Positions 45,094 through 53,327 of a DNA stretch of 64,000 bases are shown piece by piece. The notes below the pieces were generated by a model, which did not search any database, was not told where the DNA came from, and saw nothing but the letters and a program-made list of their open reading frames with translations. The stretch is taken from positions 124,001 to 188,000 of the forward strand of contig JAIQGK010000009.1 of NCBI GenBank assembly GCA_020072645.1, in the 5' to 3' direction. Origin of the DNA: Terriglobia bacterium. GTDB lineage: Bacteria > Acidobacteriota > Terriglobia > Terriglobales > Acidobacteriaceae. The position numbers were made by a program, and so were the translations under genes. The stretch's first letter is position 1; each line of letters opens with the position of its first letter.

Positions 45094-45753
45094 ATGCGCT
45101 TACGCGCGATCTTATTCTCAGCCATTTTGTGTCTACCGCTGTTGAGCTTTGCCCAGCAGGAAACCAGCCAGGTAGCAACACGCGGGAACATCTACGGGGG
45201 ATACTCCCTGCTTCATTCCAGCAATGACCTCGGCAGCACCAGCATCGGGGGCAGCAATTTCAACCTCGGCGGCAGTCTTGGTGGATGGGAAGCCCAAGGA
45301 ACCTTCAACTTCACCCGCCATTTCGGCCTCACCGCCGACTTCAGTGGCAACTCCAAACAACTGGCCGGTATTTCCGGGCTCGGTTTTTCGGCCGGCACGC
45401 AACAGCACATGTATGACATGCTGTTTGGTCCCACTGTCACCGGCTACTTCGGCAAAAGCTCGGTCTTTGGACACGCGCTGTTCGGCGTGGCGCTCTCCAG
45501 CCTGAGCGCAGGTGTAAGCGTGCCGATCCTGGGCGGAATCTCTGCTCCGCTGGATAACTCCAACGCATTCGCTATGGCTTTTGGCGGCGGCATCGACATT
45601 GGCCTCTCGCGCCACTTCGCCATCCGCGCGGCGCAGGTAGATTACATCCGCACAAATTTCAACACGCTCGACTCGCTGACCGGCCTTACCTCCGGCACCA
45701 GCAGCAACCAAAACAACTTCCGCTATTCCGGCGGCGTCATCTGGAGGTTCTAG
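45094..45753 (+). CDS. Outer-membrane beta-barrel protein
   Basis: 219-residue porin-like protein with a signal peptide (1-20, LLSFAQQ). A series of alternating hydrophobic strands (YGGYSLLHSS, GWEAQGTFNFTRHFGLTADFSG, GVALSSLSAGVSV, AFAMAFGGGIDIGLSRHFAIR) ends in YSGGVIWRF, with the terminal phenylalanine of the barrel assembly signal. The layout resembles the 8-stranded OmpA/OmpX/opacity family. AAGGAG precedes the ATG by 8 bases and a strong terminator follows, so it is monocistronic. A specific function is not evident. Confidence 0.85.
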   Translation: MRLRAILFSAILCLPLLSFAQQETSQVATRGNIYGGYSLLHSSNDLGSTSIGGSNFNLGGSLGGWEAQGTFNFTRHFGLTADFSGNSKQLAGISGLGFSAGTQQHMYDMLFGPTVTGYFGKSSVFGHALFGVALSSLSAGVSVPILGGISAPLDNSNAFAMAFGGGIDIGLSRHFAIRAAQVDYIRTNFNTLDSLTGLTSGTSSNQNNFRYSGGVIWRF

Positions 45754-45772
45754 TTCGCGGCAAAGAGAAGAC

Positions 45773-45806
45773 AATGCCTGCGGCTGAAGCCGCAGGCATT
45801 TTTTAT
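45773..45806 (+). terminator. Rho-independent terminator of the beta-barrel gene
   Basis: AATGCCTGCGGC (45773-45784), loop TGAA, GCCGCAGGCATT (45789-45800), followed by TTTTTT. Strong 12-bp stem, 20 bases after the stop. Confidence 0.93.
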
Positions 45807-45990
45807 TTGTGACGGTGAAAAGTTCAAACAGAGAAACAACGGACGTTGTGTTAGGAGAGTACCCACCTTTTGCTAAAAAGCGCGCAAAGGAGAGAACACC
45901 CAGCCACCATCACGCCAGTTCCCGATTGCGCGCACCGCTCGGCGTAAGCTATAAACTTGTGGCTGTATTCGAAGCCACGGCGGTTGCGCT

Positions 45991-46386
45991 ATGTTGAACA
46001 CGATTGCTCCCTTTTTTATTGTCGACGATCTGGCCGCTACGCTTGCCTTCTACCAGTCCAAACTGGGGTTTGACGTTCGCTATAAGGGCGGAGGCGATGG
46101 GACCGGCGATGACTTCTGGGCCATCGTTGGACGCGACCGGGTCATGCTCATGCTCAAGGCCATCAAGCCCGAGGTCCAACCGCAGCCGAACCATACGCGC
46201 CATGAATGGGCTCCCTGGGACGCGTATATCAACGCCGAAGATCCCGACGCACTGTACGCAGAGTTCACCGGCAGGCAGGTTCCCATGCATCGGGAGTTGG
46301 CCAATACCCACGATGGACTCAGGGCCTTTGAGGTCATCGACAACAATGGGTATGTGTTGTGCTTTGGGCGGCCAGTGGAGAAGTAA
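45991..46386 (+). CDS. VOC (glyoxalase/bleomycin resistance) family protein
   Basis: 131-residue small metal-binding beta-alpha-beta protein. The two typical halves are visible: APFFIVDDLAATLAFYQSKLGFDV and DAYINAEDPDALYAEF, ending with FEVIDNNGYVLCFGRP. Such proteins act as dioxygenases, isomerases or antibiotic-binding proteins; which one cannot be read from sequence. The start at ATG 45991 has no strong ribosome-binding site. Standalone gene. Confidence 0.88.
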   Translation: MLNTIAPFFIVDDLAATLAFYQSKLGFDVRYKGGGDGTGDDFWAIVGRDRVMLMLKAIKPEVQPQPNHTRHEWAPWDAYINAEDPDALYAEFTGRQVPMHRELANTHDGLRAFEVIDNNGYVLCFGRPVEK

Positions 46387-46547
46387 GGACAGCGTCTCTA
46401 CGCCGCATCGCCTCACTAGCGCTGGTTTGCGGGGATGTGCTCGCAGGAAGAGCTTGCTGGCTGTTTTTGAGTCCGGTAAGCCAGCACTCATCGAGGACGG
46501 AAAAAAATCTGGACACATGCTTTACCAGATCGAAGTCAATTCTGGGC

Positions 46548-46676
46548 CACGTATACGACTGCGATCCGGAGCCGCATGCGACCAAAAAGTTTGTCCCAGC
46601 AGCCTGCGGCAAACATTGGTATTCCAGCTTGCTTGCCAATCCAGAGATAAGAAGCTGTGCGGCGGAAATCAGGTGA
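46548..46676 (+). pseudogene. Fragment of a deazaflavin-dependent nitroreductase-like gene
   Basis: One frame reads KKFVPAACGKHWYSSLLANPEI, close to the conserved block of DUF385/F420-dependent nitroreductases (VVASNGG...HPAWYxNLLANPEV). About 60 bases upstream, another frame gives GKKSGHMLYQ, like the family's GRKSGxxR block, so a frameshift and large deletions are implied. No start or complete domain remains. Confidence 0.35.
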
Positions 46677-46701
46677 TCAGGTGATCAGGTGATCTGGTGA
46701 T
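46668..46701. repeat. Tandem 8-bp repeat (atcaggtg x4)
   Basis: Three exact and one variant copy (atctggtg) of an 8-base unit in tandem. Too short to be a CRISPR; a slippage product or a clustered binding site. Confidence 0.75.
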
Positions 46702-46870
46702 ATTGGCAGGCTCGCGGAAAGTGCCTGAATTAACGACAACCAACGTCGGAGGCGTCGCGAATCCCAGCGCATAATGTGCCGAGCTACAAATTGCAAATGG
46801 GATGGGACTTTCGAACACCAACCCAACCTTAATAGATTCTGGGCGATCAATGTAGCGCAGAATATTCCAT

Positions 46871-46905
46871 AAAAAAGGCGCACCCTCATCAAAAAGGATG
46901 CGCCT
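46871..46905 (-). terminator. Rho-independent terminator of htrA
   Basis: On the minus strand, AGGCGCATCC pairs with GGGTGCGCCT (one G-U pair; 46896-46905 with 46876-46885), followed by a run of T. It lies 16 bases after the protease stop. Confidence 0.88.
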
Positions 46906-46920
46906 GTTCAGGGAGAGAAC

Positions 46921-48474
46921 TTACTCGCCGTTCTGGCCAGAGCCTGGTTCGGCGGCGTGCATTACTCGGAAGGAACTGCCGCCATTGGCCCACACCAGCA
47001 CCATTGCATCTTTGCCGGCGGGGACGTTGCCCAGTTCGCGCTTTACGTCTTCGGCGGTTTGAACCGGCTTGCGGTTGACTTCCAGGATAACGTCGCCACG
47101 GCTGATGCCGGCATTATCTGCCGGGCTTCCGGGCTGTACGTCAGTTACCACAACACCCTTGACGTTCGAAGGGAGTTGCAACTGGTCACGCATGTCGGCA
47201 TTCAGGTTTTCAAGTGCCACGCCCCAGCGGGCCTTGCCGTGGTTTTCGCCGGAGTTGGACGCGGTCTCGTCGGACTTCTTGTTGATTGATTCCAGCGTTA
47301 CCGGCAGATTCAGGCTCTTGCCATCACGCATTACCTGCAGCGTCACTTTGTTCCCCGGGCGCTGCCCGCTGATAGCGGCCTGCAACTGGCCCGCGTTGTC
47401 CACCTTTTTACCGTTCATTTCGGTGATCACGTCGCCCACTTTCAAGCCTGCTTTCGAGCCGGGCGAGTCAGGATCAACCTGGCTGACCAGTGCGCCGCTT
47501 GCGTTGTCCAGATGGAAGAAGCTCGCGTTTTCCGGAGTCACATCATTGATGCCCACGCCGATTCGTGCGTGCTCGATCTTGCCGTCTTTGAGCAGCGTGT
47601 CAATTACGGGCCGCGCAATCTGCGTTGGAATGGCAAAGCCCATTCCGGCAAAGCTGCCGGAAGGCGAGATCAGGAACGTGTTGATGCCGATGACTTCACC
47701 ATGCGCGTTCACCAGCGGCCCTCCGGAATTTCCTGGATTGATGGCCGCATCGGTCTGGATAAATTCACCAGGCTTGCGCGCGTCATCACTGTAAGGGTTA
47801 GGACGGTTCAAAGCACTCACAATGCCGCGCGTCACGGTGAAACGAAAGTTAAACGGATTGCCGAAGGCCAGAACTGTCTGTCCCGGCTTGAGAGCGGTTG
47901 AGTCGCCCCAGGGCAGGCTCGGAAAACCGCTGCCGCTCACTTTGATCACGGCCAGGTCCGTCATGGGATCGGCGCCAATCAATTTTGCCGGCAGAACGCG
48001 GCGATCGTTCAGCGTAACGCGAATGTCCGTTGCGCCGTCGATGACGTGATTGTTCGTCACAATATAGCCATCGGGTGAAATGATGATTCCGCTGCCCAGC
48101 CCATGCTCCACGCGCGGGCCTTGGCGTCCTTGCGGACCCTGTGGTCCAAATCCAAACGGCCCAAAGAACCGCTGGATTTCGTCCTGGTCCTGACCAGAGA
48201 TCTGCTGCTGCTTTGCCCGTGAAGTCACGGTCACGTTTACCACTGCGGGCGTCACGTGCGCCGCAAGGGATTCCATTGCGCGATCAAGCGCGGAAATCGC
48301 GCTTACACTGTTGTCATCAAGGGCCGCGGCTGCGGGCGCTACACTAGCGGCATTCGCCGGCGCGGGTTTAAGAAATTCATACCCTCCAAAGCTCGCAGTG
48401 AGCGCTAGCATCAGAACTGCTGCCAGCGTCTTGCCTTTCAGGAGAGACTTCCATTGCTGCATTGGCGTTTTCAT
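46921..48474 (-). CDS. htrA: Do/DegP-type serine protease HtrA
   Basis: Periplasmic chaperone-protease for misfolded envelope proteins, 517 residues. A signal or membrane-anchor helix (15-32) is followed by a glutamine/glycine/proline-rich loop (100-122), the trypsin-like domain with H143 (TNNHVIDG), D173 (TDLAVIKV) and S250 (NPGNSGGPL), and two PDZ domains (about 300-400 and 425-505). Length and order are standard for the Do family. Its promoter carries a site nearly identical to the one before blaI, suggesting co-regulation with the M56/BlaI pair directly upstream. Confidence 0.95.
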   Translation of the reverse strand: MKTPMQQWKSLLKGKTLAAVLMLALTASFGGYEFLKPAPANAASVAPAAAALDDNSVSAISALDRAMESLAAHVTPAVVNVTVTSRAKQQQISGQDQDEIQRFFGPFGFGPQGPQGRQGPRVEHGLGSGIIISPDGYIVTNNHVIDGATDIRVTLNDRRVLPAKLIGADPMTDLAVIKVSGSGFPSLPWGDSTALKPGQTVLAFGNPFNFRFTVTRGIVSALNRPNPYSDDARKPGEFIQTDAAINPGNSGGPLVNAHGEVIGINTFLISPSGSFAGMGFAIPTQIARPVIDTLLKDGKIEHARIGVGINDVTPENASFFHLDNASGALVSQVDPDSPGSKAGLKVGDVITEMNGKKVDNAGQLQAAISGQRPGNKVTLQVMRDGKSLNLPVTLESINKKSDETASNSGENHGKARWGVALENLNADMRDQLQLPSNVKGVVVTDVQPGSPADNAGISRGDVILEVNRKPVQTAEDVKRELGNVPAGKDAMVLVWANGGSSFRVMHAAEPGSGQNGE

Positions 48475-48530
48475 CTGCTTCTTTTCTCCATGTAATTTTG
48501 ATTTCGGTGTTCTTTAAAAACGATCTTTAC

Positions 48531-48546
48531 AACTAGTTATTTAGTT
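48531..48546. promoter_or_regulatory. Operator-like site at the htrA promoter
   Basis: AACTAGTTATTTAGTT is identical at 14 of 16 positions to the palindromic site before blaI (50424-50439). It overlaps the htrA -10 element, a suitable place for repression. Confidence 0.6.
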
Positions 48547-48565
48547 TTTCAAAGCCAGAGTTCAA
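48538..48565 (-). promoter_or_regulatory. Candidate htrA promoter
   Basis: Minus-strand -35 TTGAAC (48560-48565) and -10 TAAATA (48538-48543), with a 16-base spacer. It lies 64-91 bases before the htrA start and overlaps the operator-like site. Confidence 0.5.
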
Positions 48566-48595
48566 CTTGCCGCCTCCGGCGCTATAAAAAATCCT

Positions 48596-49969
48596 CTAAA
48601 TCTTTTGGGGTTTGGGTACTACCTTGGTTTGCGGCTGCAAGCTCACCTGCCACATGTGCACTTGCCAGCTCTGCTGCTCGCCAGAAGCGGTTCGCTGCGT
48701 AACTACAAAAAACATGTCTTCACGTACCGTTACGTATTGCTCCGGTACAGGTGATTGGTTCTTGGCCATCATCACCAGCGGTTGCGCCTTCTTTGGACGA
48801 ATGACCCGGCGCGCATGTCGAATATTGTTCTTCGGCGCGAGCGCCGCTTTCGCTTTTGTTGGGGCAATCACTTCGCCATCGGTCTTCAAACTTGCCGGCA
48901 CCATACGGACTTCTGGACCATCGGCGCTCCTTTTCGCCGCAGGTATTGGAGCAATCTTGATTTTCTGCTGGCTACTCGCCTGGGTCTTCGCGGCCGCTGC
49001 TGCATCGGCAAACCCAACCAGTTCCGGCGTGAATGAAGCTGGAACGGCGCACAGCAGCGCAACAACCATCACCACCGGTACAGCCGGCTTCCACATTTGC
49101 GTTGTCTGTGGGCGCTCAGGATCCAAAATTCTGGTAACGCGCGCAGTCAATTGCCGAACGCGGCCAACCGCGGCCTGTGCCAGCGCAATTTGTTTCCGCA
49201 GAAAACTTCTTTCCGCCACGCGCGCCAGGCATTCCGCATAGCCCGCCGGTGTGCCGGAATGCACCAGAACGGCGTCGTCGCAAGCCATCTCGCGGTCGAG
49301 TGAAAGCCTGCGCTCAATCCACCACACGCTCGGCAGGAAGAACAACAGTGCTTTCAAAATCTTTTGCGCCAAGTTCGTCCAATCGTCGCGGCGACGAAGG
49401 TGCGCCAGTTCATGCAACAAAATGTATTTCAACTCTTCAGCCGGGGTGTTCTCCAGCATCCATGCTGGAAGCATCACAGCAGCTTTGCGGAAGCCGATTG
49501 CCGTTGGCACTTCCAACCGCTCTGAAACAAGTACTGAAACTGGACGGGACTTCTGCGCGTCCTCAATCAAAGAGCGTATGTCCGCAGGCACGGACTCCAT
49601 TGCCACCGGCGCGGCATTAGACCGCAACCGGCGCAGCTGGAATGTCGCAAGAACAACGCGCGCCAGACCTGCCAAAGCAATAGCCGCCCATCCAAAGAAC
49701 AGGTATGCGGCAAATGAAGTTGAAACCGTGAATACCGCGGGCGCATCGCTTGGCGCGGCAGGTCTCTGTTCAAGATAAAAACTCAATACTGGCAACAGGG
49801 CTGTCGCCAGCAAGGTTGAAAACCAAACGGCAAAATTCGTCCGTGAATCTCTTTTGGGAAAGAACTGCAACAGAATCCAGACGGCGGCCGCCAGCAGGGT
49901 TCCGCCCACTGCGCTAAACAACAAGCGCTGTGAAACTGCGGTCGCCATGCCATTCAAATCAACCATCAT
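48596..49969 (-). CDS. M56 (BlaR1/MecR1-like) membrane metallopeptidase
   Basis: Membrane signal-transducing protease of 457 residues, paired with BlaI. It has four hydrophobic helices (about 15-35, 45-65, 85-108 and 300-315), and the cytosolic zinc domain carries HELAH at 186-190 followed by the conserved ExxCD-like DREMACDD. The C-terminal periplasmic part is only about 140 residues, rich in Ala/Lys/Pro, and lacks the penicillin-binding sensor domain of BlaR1. The signal is therefore probably not a beta-lactam. Its ATG overlaps the blaI stop by four bases (ATGA). It would cleave BlaI or trigger its cleavage. Confidence 0.9.
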   Translation of the reverse strand: MMVDLNGMATAVSQRLLFSAVGGTLLAAAVWILLQFFPKRDSRTNFAVWFSTLLATALLPVLSFYLEQRPAAPSDAPAVFTVSTSFAAYLFFGWAAIALAGLARVVLATFQLRRLRSNAAPVAMESVPADIRSLIEDAQKSRPVSVLVSERLEVPTAIGFRKAAVMLPAWMLENTPAEELKYILLHELAHLRRRDDWTNLAQKILKALLFFLPSVWWIERRLSLDREMACDDAVLVHSGTPAGYAECLARVAERSFLRKQIALAQAAVGRVRQLTARVTRILDPERPQTTQMWKPAVPVVMVVALLCAVPASFTPELVGFADAAAAAKTQASSQQKIKIAPIPAAKRSADGPEVRMVPASLKTDGEVIAPTKAKAALAPKNNIRHARRVIRPKKAQPLVMMAKNQSPVPEQYVTVREDMFFVVTQRTASGEQQSWQVHMWQVSLQPQTKVVPKPQKI

Positions 49970-50352
49970 GGCTTCCCCCTGTGTTCTTGCAGCAACTGGC
50001 CCAGACGCTTGAGTTCGTCCGCATTGATGCTTTTGTCTTCAAGAATGTTGAGCACTAATAATTCGTGGGAATCCTTAAAGAAGCGCCCAACCAGGTTTTT
50101 GATCTCAAAGCGCGTGGCTTCCTGCTTGCCTACCAAAGGAGCATAGACGTGCGCCCGCCCCTCTTTTACGTGCTGCACATATCCCTTCTTTTCCAGAATG
50201 CGGATTGTGGTGAGCACAGTGTTATATGCAAGGGGGAATTTTTCCGGCAATGCCTCTAGCACTTGGTGAACAGTCGCCGGCCCCGTTTGCCATAAGACCT
50301 CCATGAGGCGGAGTTCAGCTTCGGTCAACGTTGGCGATTTCTTCGGCGGCAC
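49966..50352 (-). CDS. BlaI/MecI/CopY-family transcriptional repressor
   Basis: 128-residue winged-helix repressor. The DNA-binding domain spans residues 1-75 (LTEAELRLMEVLWQTGPATVHQVLEALP, LAYNTVLTTIRILEKKGYV), and the C-terminal dimerisation helix region carries the site where M56 partners usually cut. GTG start at 50352 with GGGAG close upstream. It forms an operon with the M56 gene. Two palindromes upstream (50423-50440 and 50458-50474) are likely autoregulatory sites, and the first has a near copy at htrA. Confidence 0.93.
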   Translation of the reverse strand: MPPKKSPTLTEAELRLMEVLWQTGPATVHQVLEALPEKFPLAYNTVLTTIRILEKKGYVQHVKEGRAHVYAPLVGKQEATRFEIKNLVGRFFKDSHELLVLNILEDKSINADELKRLGQLLQEHRGKP

Positions 50353-50422
50353 GGCTCCCTTTGCTCCTTAGACTCCCTGAGAGATTTCCTATGTATATAT
50401 AGACGCAGCTCAATCAAAATAG

Positions 50423-50440
50423 TAACTAATTCTTTAGTTA
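50423..50440. promoter_or_regulatory. BlaI operator candidate
   Basis: Perfect inverted repeat TAACTAA-TTCT-TTAGTTA, 71 bases upstream of the BlaI start. A 14/16 match lies at the htrA promoter. Confidence 0.65.
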
Positions 50441-50457
50441 TTTTGGAAGGAAATTTT

Positions 50458-50474
50458 ATAGTCTTGTAGACTAT
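50458..50474. promoter_or_regulatory. Second palindrome upstream of blaI
   Basis: ATAGTC-TTGTA-GACTAT, a 6-bp inverted repeat. Read on the minus strand it contains TCTACAAGA, near the TACA half-site common in BlaI/MecI operators. It also lies 14 bases past the next gene's stop. Confidence 0.4.
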
Positions 50475-50488
50475 TGATTTTATTAGGC

Positions 50489-50908
50489 TTACCTGACCCT
50501 GTCGCCGACTCTTTCAAAACGCCCGCGATGCTCTTCTACCAGCTTGCGGAGCTGCGTTTGCAGCGAATTCACCGTTTCAAACAGGGATTGGATCCCATTC
50601 GTCTGCCAGGTTACGCCTTGACGATCAATATCAGTACAAAGGTCTTTCAACATTTGGTTGGAGCGGCGCAGGCGCTCCGCAGCCACAAAAGACAAGACCT
50701 TCGCGGGGTCCTTTTGTGCCTCGACAGCGCTGAGCAATTCGCTCACTGTCCACGCGGTGAGGCGGGCATTATCCAGAACATGGCGAAATTCCTGCAGAGG
50801 TACCAGCTCTGGAGTCGCTCCCGCTTTAAAGGCTAGTTCTATCTCTCTCAGTTCACTTGAAATCTCCTTCAAGCGACTGGAAAATGCACCCGGAAGGGCA
50901 TCGTTCAT
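50489..50908 (-). CDS. Hypothetical helical protein
   Basis: 139-residue, all-helical, soluble protein. ATG 50908 is preceded by GAGGTG. The N-terminal half has an acidic amphipathic helix (LKEISSELREIELAFKAG), and the C-terminus ends in a basic helix (LQTQLRKLVEEHRGRFERVGDRVR). Coiled-coil character is likely. No family recognised. It is upstream of and co-directional with blaI but separated by the operator region. Confidence 0.6.
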   Translation of the reverse strand: MNDALPGAFSSRLKEISSELREIELAFKAGATPELVPLQEFRHVLDNARLTAWTVSELLSAVEAQKDPAKVLSFVAAERLRRSNQMLKDLCTDIDRQGVTWQTNGIQSLFETVNSLQTQLRKLVEEHRGRFERVGDRVR

Positions 50909-51142
50909 TCTTGCACCTCTTGCTGGATACGTTATCCCAAGTGAATGTCGCCACACATTAAAAAACACTTAGAAAGCCTAGGAGATGGTTACTAATGTGA
51001 TGTCAGATCGGTGGAGTGGGATGAAACGATACGATTCGGATGCATAAAGATGGAAGGTCGCTTCCATTTGTGGATAAATCTCTGCGGTCTCGACGAAATT
51101 GTGTCTTCGGATCCGATCGTTCGTGACACTTGCAAACAGTGC

Positions 51143-52120
51143 CTACCCCGCCAGATATCGCTCTGGGGATTGCTCAAATTTCTGTTTGCAGCCGGCACAA
51201 CAGAAGTAAAAAATCTTTCCCTGGAACTCGGCCTTATGTTTTGCTTTGCTTTTCTCTACAGTCATCCCGCAGATGGGATCCTTCGCATCATTCTGGATCA
51301 CATTCAGCGCAGCGCTGGCTGCGGGCTTGGCGGCAGACTTGGCTTCTCTGGCCCGTATCTGCACGATCTCAGCGAGAATGCTCACGGCAATTTCCTCTGG
51401 CGATGTCGCCCCGATATTTAATCCGGCGGGCGCACGCACGCGGCTGTTTTTTTCACGGCTCACGCCGCGCGATTCCAGAAATTCCATCACCTTGGCGGCC
51501 TTCGTCTTGCTCGCCACAAACGCGACATACAGCGCGTCGCTGTTCACAGCTTGCTCCAGCGCTTCTTCGTCGCCTTCACCCTGCGTTGACACCACAATAA
51601 ACGCCTGCGCATTTATCTTCCCACCCGGCAGCTTGAAATCATCGGTCGTAATGCTCTCAACGCCGTCAACGCCCTCTTTGGGACTTTCAGAAGAGACCAC
51701 GGAAACCCCGTACCCAATCGTGCTTCCAAGTTGCGCCAGAATTCGCGCGACAGGAGACCGGCCCAGAATCATGATCTGTGGCTTGGGCTTTACCGGTTCA
51801 AGATAGATGTCCAACGCTCCTCCGCTGTGGCACGTCATGGTGTAATCCACAATTCCCTCTTCCGGATTGCTGTCAGAAGGGCTGATCCGCACCAGCCTGG
51901 GGCGTCCATCAGCCTGCGCATTCAGCGCCTCTTTCACTACCACCAGCTGCGCGCAGCCGCCGCCAATCCATCCCAATATTCTGCCGTCCGCGTGGATGAT
52001 GGCCTTGTCTCCCGGCTTTCCGGAAGTGGGAGGCAGGGCACGCACCACCGTCGCCGTGACGAATGATTCGCCCCGGGCGATTAACTCTGCCGTCTCTTTG
52101 AGGAACTGATCAAACATCAT
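51143..52120 (-). CDS. XdhC/CoxF-like protein with C-terminal YHS domain
   Basis: 325-residue molybdoenzyme maturation factor. XdhC_CoxI (1-110, GWIGGGCAQLVV) and the XdhC Rossmann domain (about 115-270, IMILGRSPVARILAQLG, APAGLNIGATSPEEIAVSIL) are followed by a YHS domain (about 283-325, DPICGMTVEKSKAKHKAEF, FYFCCAGCKQKF), a metal-binding module usually seen in metal transporters. In XdhC proteins the Rossmann part helps insert or sulphurate the Mo cofactor. The YHS fusion may bind the metal (copper in CO dehydrogenase). It is the last gene of the cox operon. Confidence 0.88.
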   Translation of the reverse strand: MMFDQFLKETAELIARGESFVTATVVRALPPTSGKPGDKAIIHADGRILGWIGGGCAQLVVVKEALNAQADGRPRLVRISPSDSNPEEGIVDYTMTCHSGGALDIYLEPVKPKPQIMILGRSPVARILAQLGSTIGYGVSVVSSESPKEGVDGVESITTDDFKLPGGKINAQAFIVVSTQGEGDEEALEQAVNSDALYVAFVASKTKAAKVMEFLESRGVSREKNSRVRAPAGLNIGATSPEEIAVSILAEIVQIRAREAKSAAKPAASAALNVIQNDAKDPICGMTVEKSKAKHKAEFQGKIFYFCCAGCKQKFEQSPERYLAG

Positions 52121-52181
52121 GGCATTCGTCTCTTATTGCTTCATAACTCCAGCGGCAAACATCTCGACGACTGTCCTACTT

Positions 52182-53324
52182 TCATCCGTGCCTCAAATAC
52201 GTTTCCAAATTCAGTAGGCTTTCCAGATTATGCGCCGGAGCAAATACGTCGATATAAGGAAGCGCCGCGCTCATCCCGCGCGTGATGGGCTGGTAATCGG
52301 CCATTCCCAGCAGCGGATTCAACCAAATCAGTTTGCGCACTCGTCTCTTGATAGCACTGAGTTCTTCGGCCAGCACCGCCGGATCTCCGGTCTCCCAACC
52401 ATCACTCAAGACCATGAATACTGTGTCGCGGGAAAAGAGCCGTCTTCCCTGGAGTTTAGTTAATTGCCGCAGCGAGTCACCAATCTTCGTTCCGCCCGAC
52501 CATCCAGCAGCGTGGCCTGCCAATGATTCCAAAGCATCCCGCAGCTGCCGCGCGCGCAGCGCTGAAGTAATTTCCGTCAGTTGGGTGCTGAACAGAAAAG
52601 TGTCCACACGCTTGAAATATTTTTGCAGAGCATAAGCGAACCGGACAAAGAAAATGCTGTAAGGATTCATGGAACCGCTTACATCCAGCGCAATCACCAG
52701 CTTCAAGGGCTGCAATTTTCGCTTGCGGAAGCTGAGATCGATTGGATCTCCGCCACGCCCAATGCTTCGGCGGATCGTTCGGCGTAAATCGACTCTGCCT
52801 CGCATCGCCAGGCTTCTGATCCGGCGCGAAAGCCGCAGACTCATCTGCTGCAACAGCCGCAATGAAATCTTCTCCAGTTCGGCCAGATCAGCCTGCTTGA
52901 CCTCAGAGAAATCGGCTTTCTTGAGTCGCTCATGCACCGTCGCGCCCATCACGGCTTTGCCTTCTTCAGCGTCAGCCAGCGCCGAGCTGCTCTCTACCAG
53001 TGCCGCTAGTTCGGCGTTCTCCTGCTGCGACTCCTGTTCGCGCACGTTCTTATTGCGCCTGCTGCTCAGTGAATTCTTGGAAGCCTCTGATCTGCTCCAG
53101 AATGCATCAAAGATTTCGTCAAAAATGTCCCAGTCGGCCTTTGTCGAACAAAGCACAGCACGCAGCGCAAACTTCAGATTCTGCCGCTCCTCAATCCCAA
53201 CGGCGCTGGCAGCTCGCACTGCTTCAAGACTTTCCTTTACTCCTGCCGCAATCCCGTTCGCCCGCGCAAATCGACAGAACTCGACAATCGTCCGTTCCAA
53301 ACCCGGCGCTTCTTCTATCGTCAT
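52182..53324 (-). CDS. coxE: CoxE-like VWA-domain protein
   Basis: 380-residue protein with a C-terminal von Willebrand factor A domain. The metal site DVSGSMNPYS is intact at about residue 215. The N-terminal 190 residues are helical and rich in Glu/Arg. CoxE acts with the AAA+ ATPase CoxD in maturing the active site of aerobic CO dehydrogenase, as MoxR/VWA pairs do elsewhere. The start is ATG 53324 or GTG 53327, directly after the coxD stop at 53328, so the two are coupled. Its end lies 61 bases before the XdhC-YHS gene. Confidence 0.9.
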   Translation of the reverse strand: MTIEEAPGLERTIVEFCRFARANGIAAGVKESLEAVRAASAVGIEERQNLKFALRAVLCSTKADWDIFDEIFDAFWSRSEASKNSLSSRRNKNVREQESQQENAELAALVESSSALADAEEGKAVMGATVHERLKKADFSEVKQADLAELEKISLRLLQQMSLRLSRRIRSLAMRGRVDLRRTIRRSIGRGGDPIDLSFRKRKLQPLKLVIALDVSGSMNPYSIFFVRFAYALQKYFKRVDTFLFSTQLTEITSALRARQLRDALESLAGHAAGWSGGTKIGDSLRQLTKLQGRRLFSRDTVFMVLSDGWETGDPAVLAEELSAIKRRVRKLIWLNPLLGMADYQPITRGMSAALPYIDVFAPAHNLESLLNLETYLRHG

Positions 53325-53327
53325 CAC

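Larger units (their letters stand above)
46387..46870. other. Intergenic region with a pseudogene fragment and a short tandem repeat
   Basis: About 480 bases. It contains a decayed nitroreductase-like fragment (46548-46676) and a tandem array at 46668-46701. The rest shows no coding character. Confidence 0.4.

Noticed and set aside
44885-45181. Minus-strand frame of 98 codons upstream of the beta-barrel gene
   Set aside because: It overlaps the barrel gene's promoter, start and signal peptide and has no domain.
46004-46684. Plus-strand frame of 226 codons overlapping the VOC gene
   Set aside because: The VOC gene at 45991-46386 has a complete domain; this frame has no start signal or domain in its first half and only a decayed fragment later on.
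46668-46701. CRISPR array
   Set aside because: The repeat is only 8 bases with no spacers and no cas genes, so it is a simple tandem repeat.
49966-50352. Beta-lactam resistance regulator
   Set aside because: No beta-lactamase gene is present and the M56 partner lacks the penicillin-binding domain, so the family name does not imply this function.
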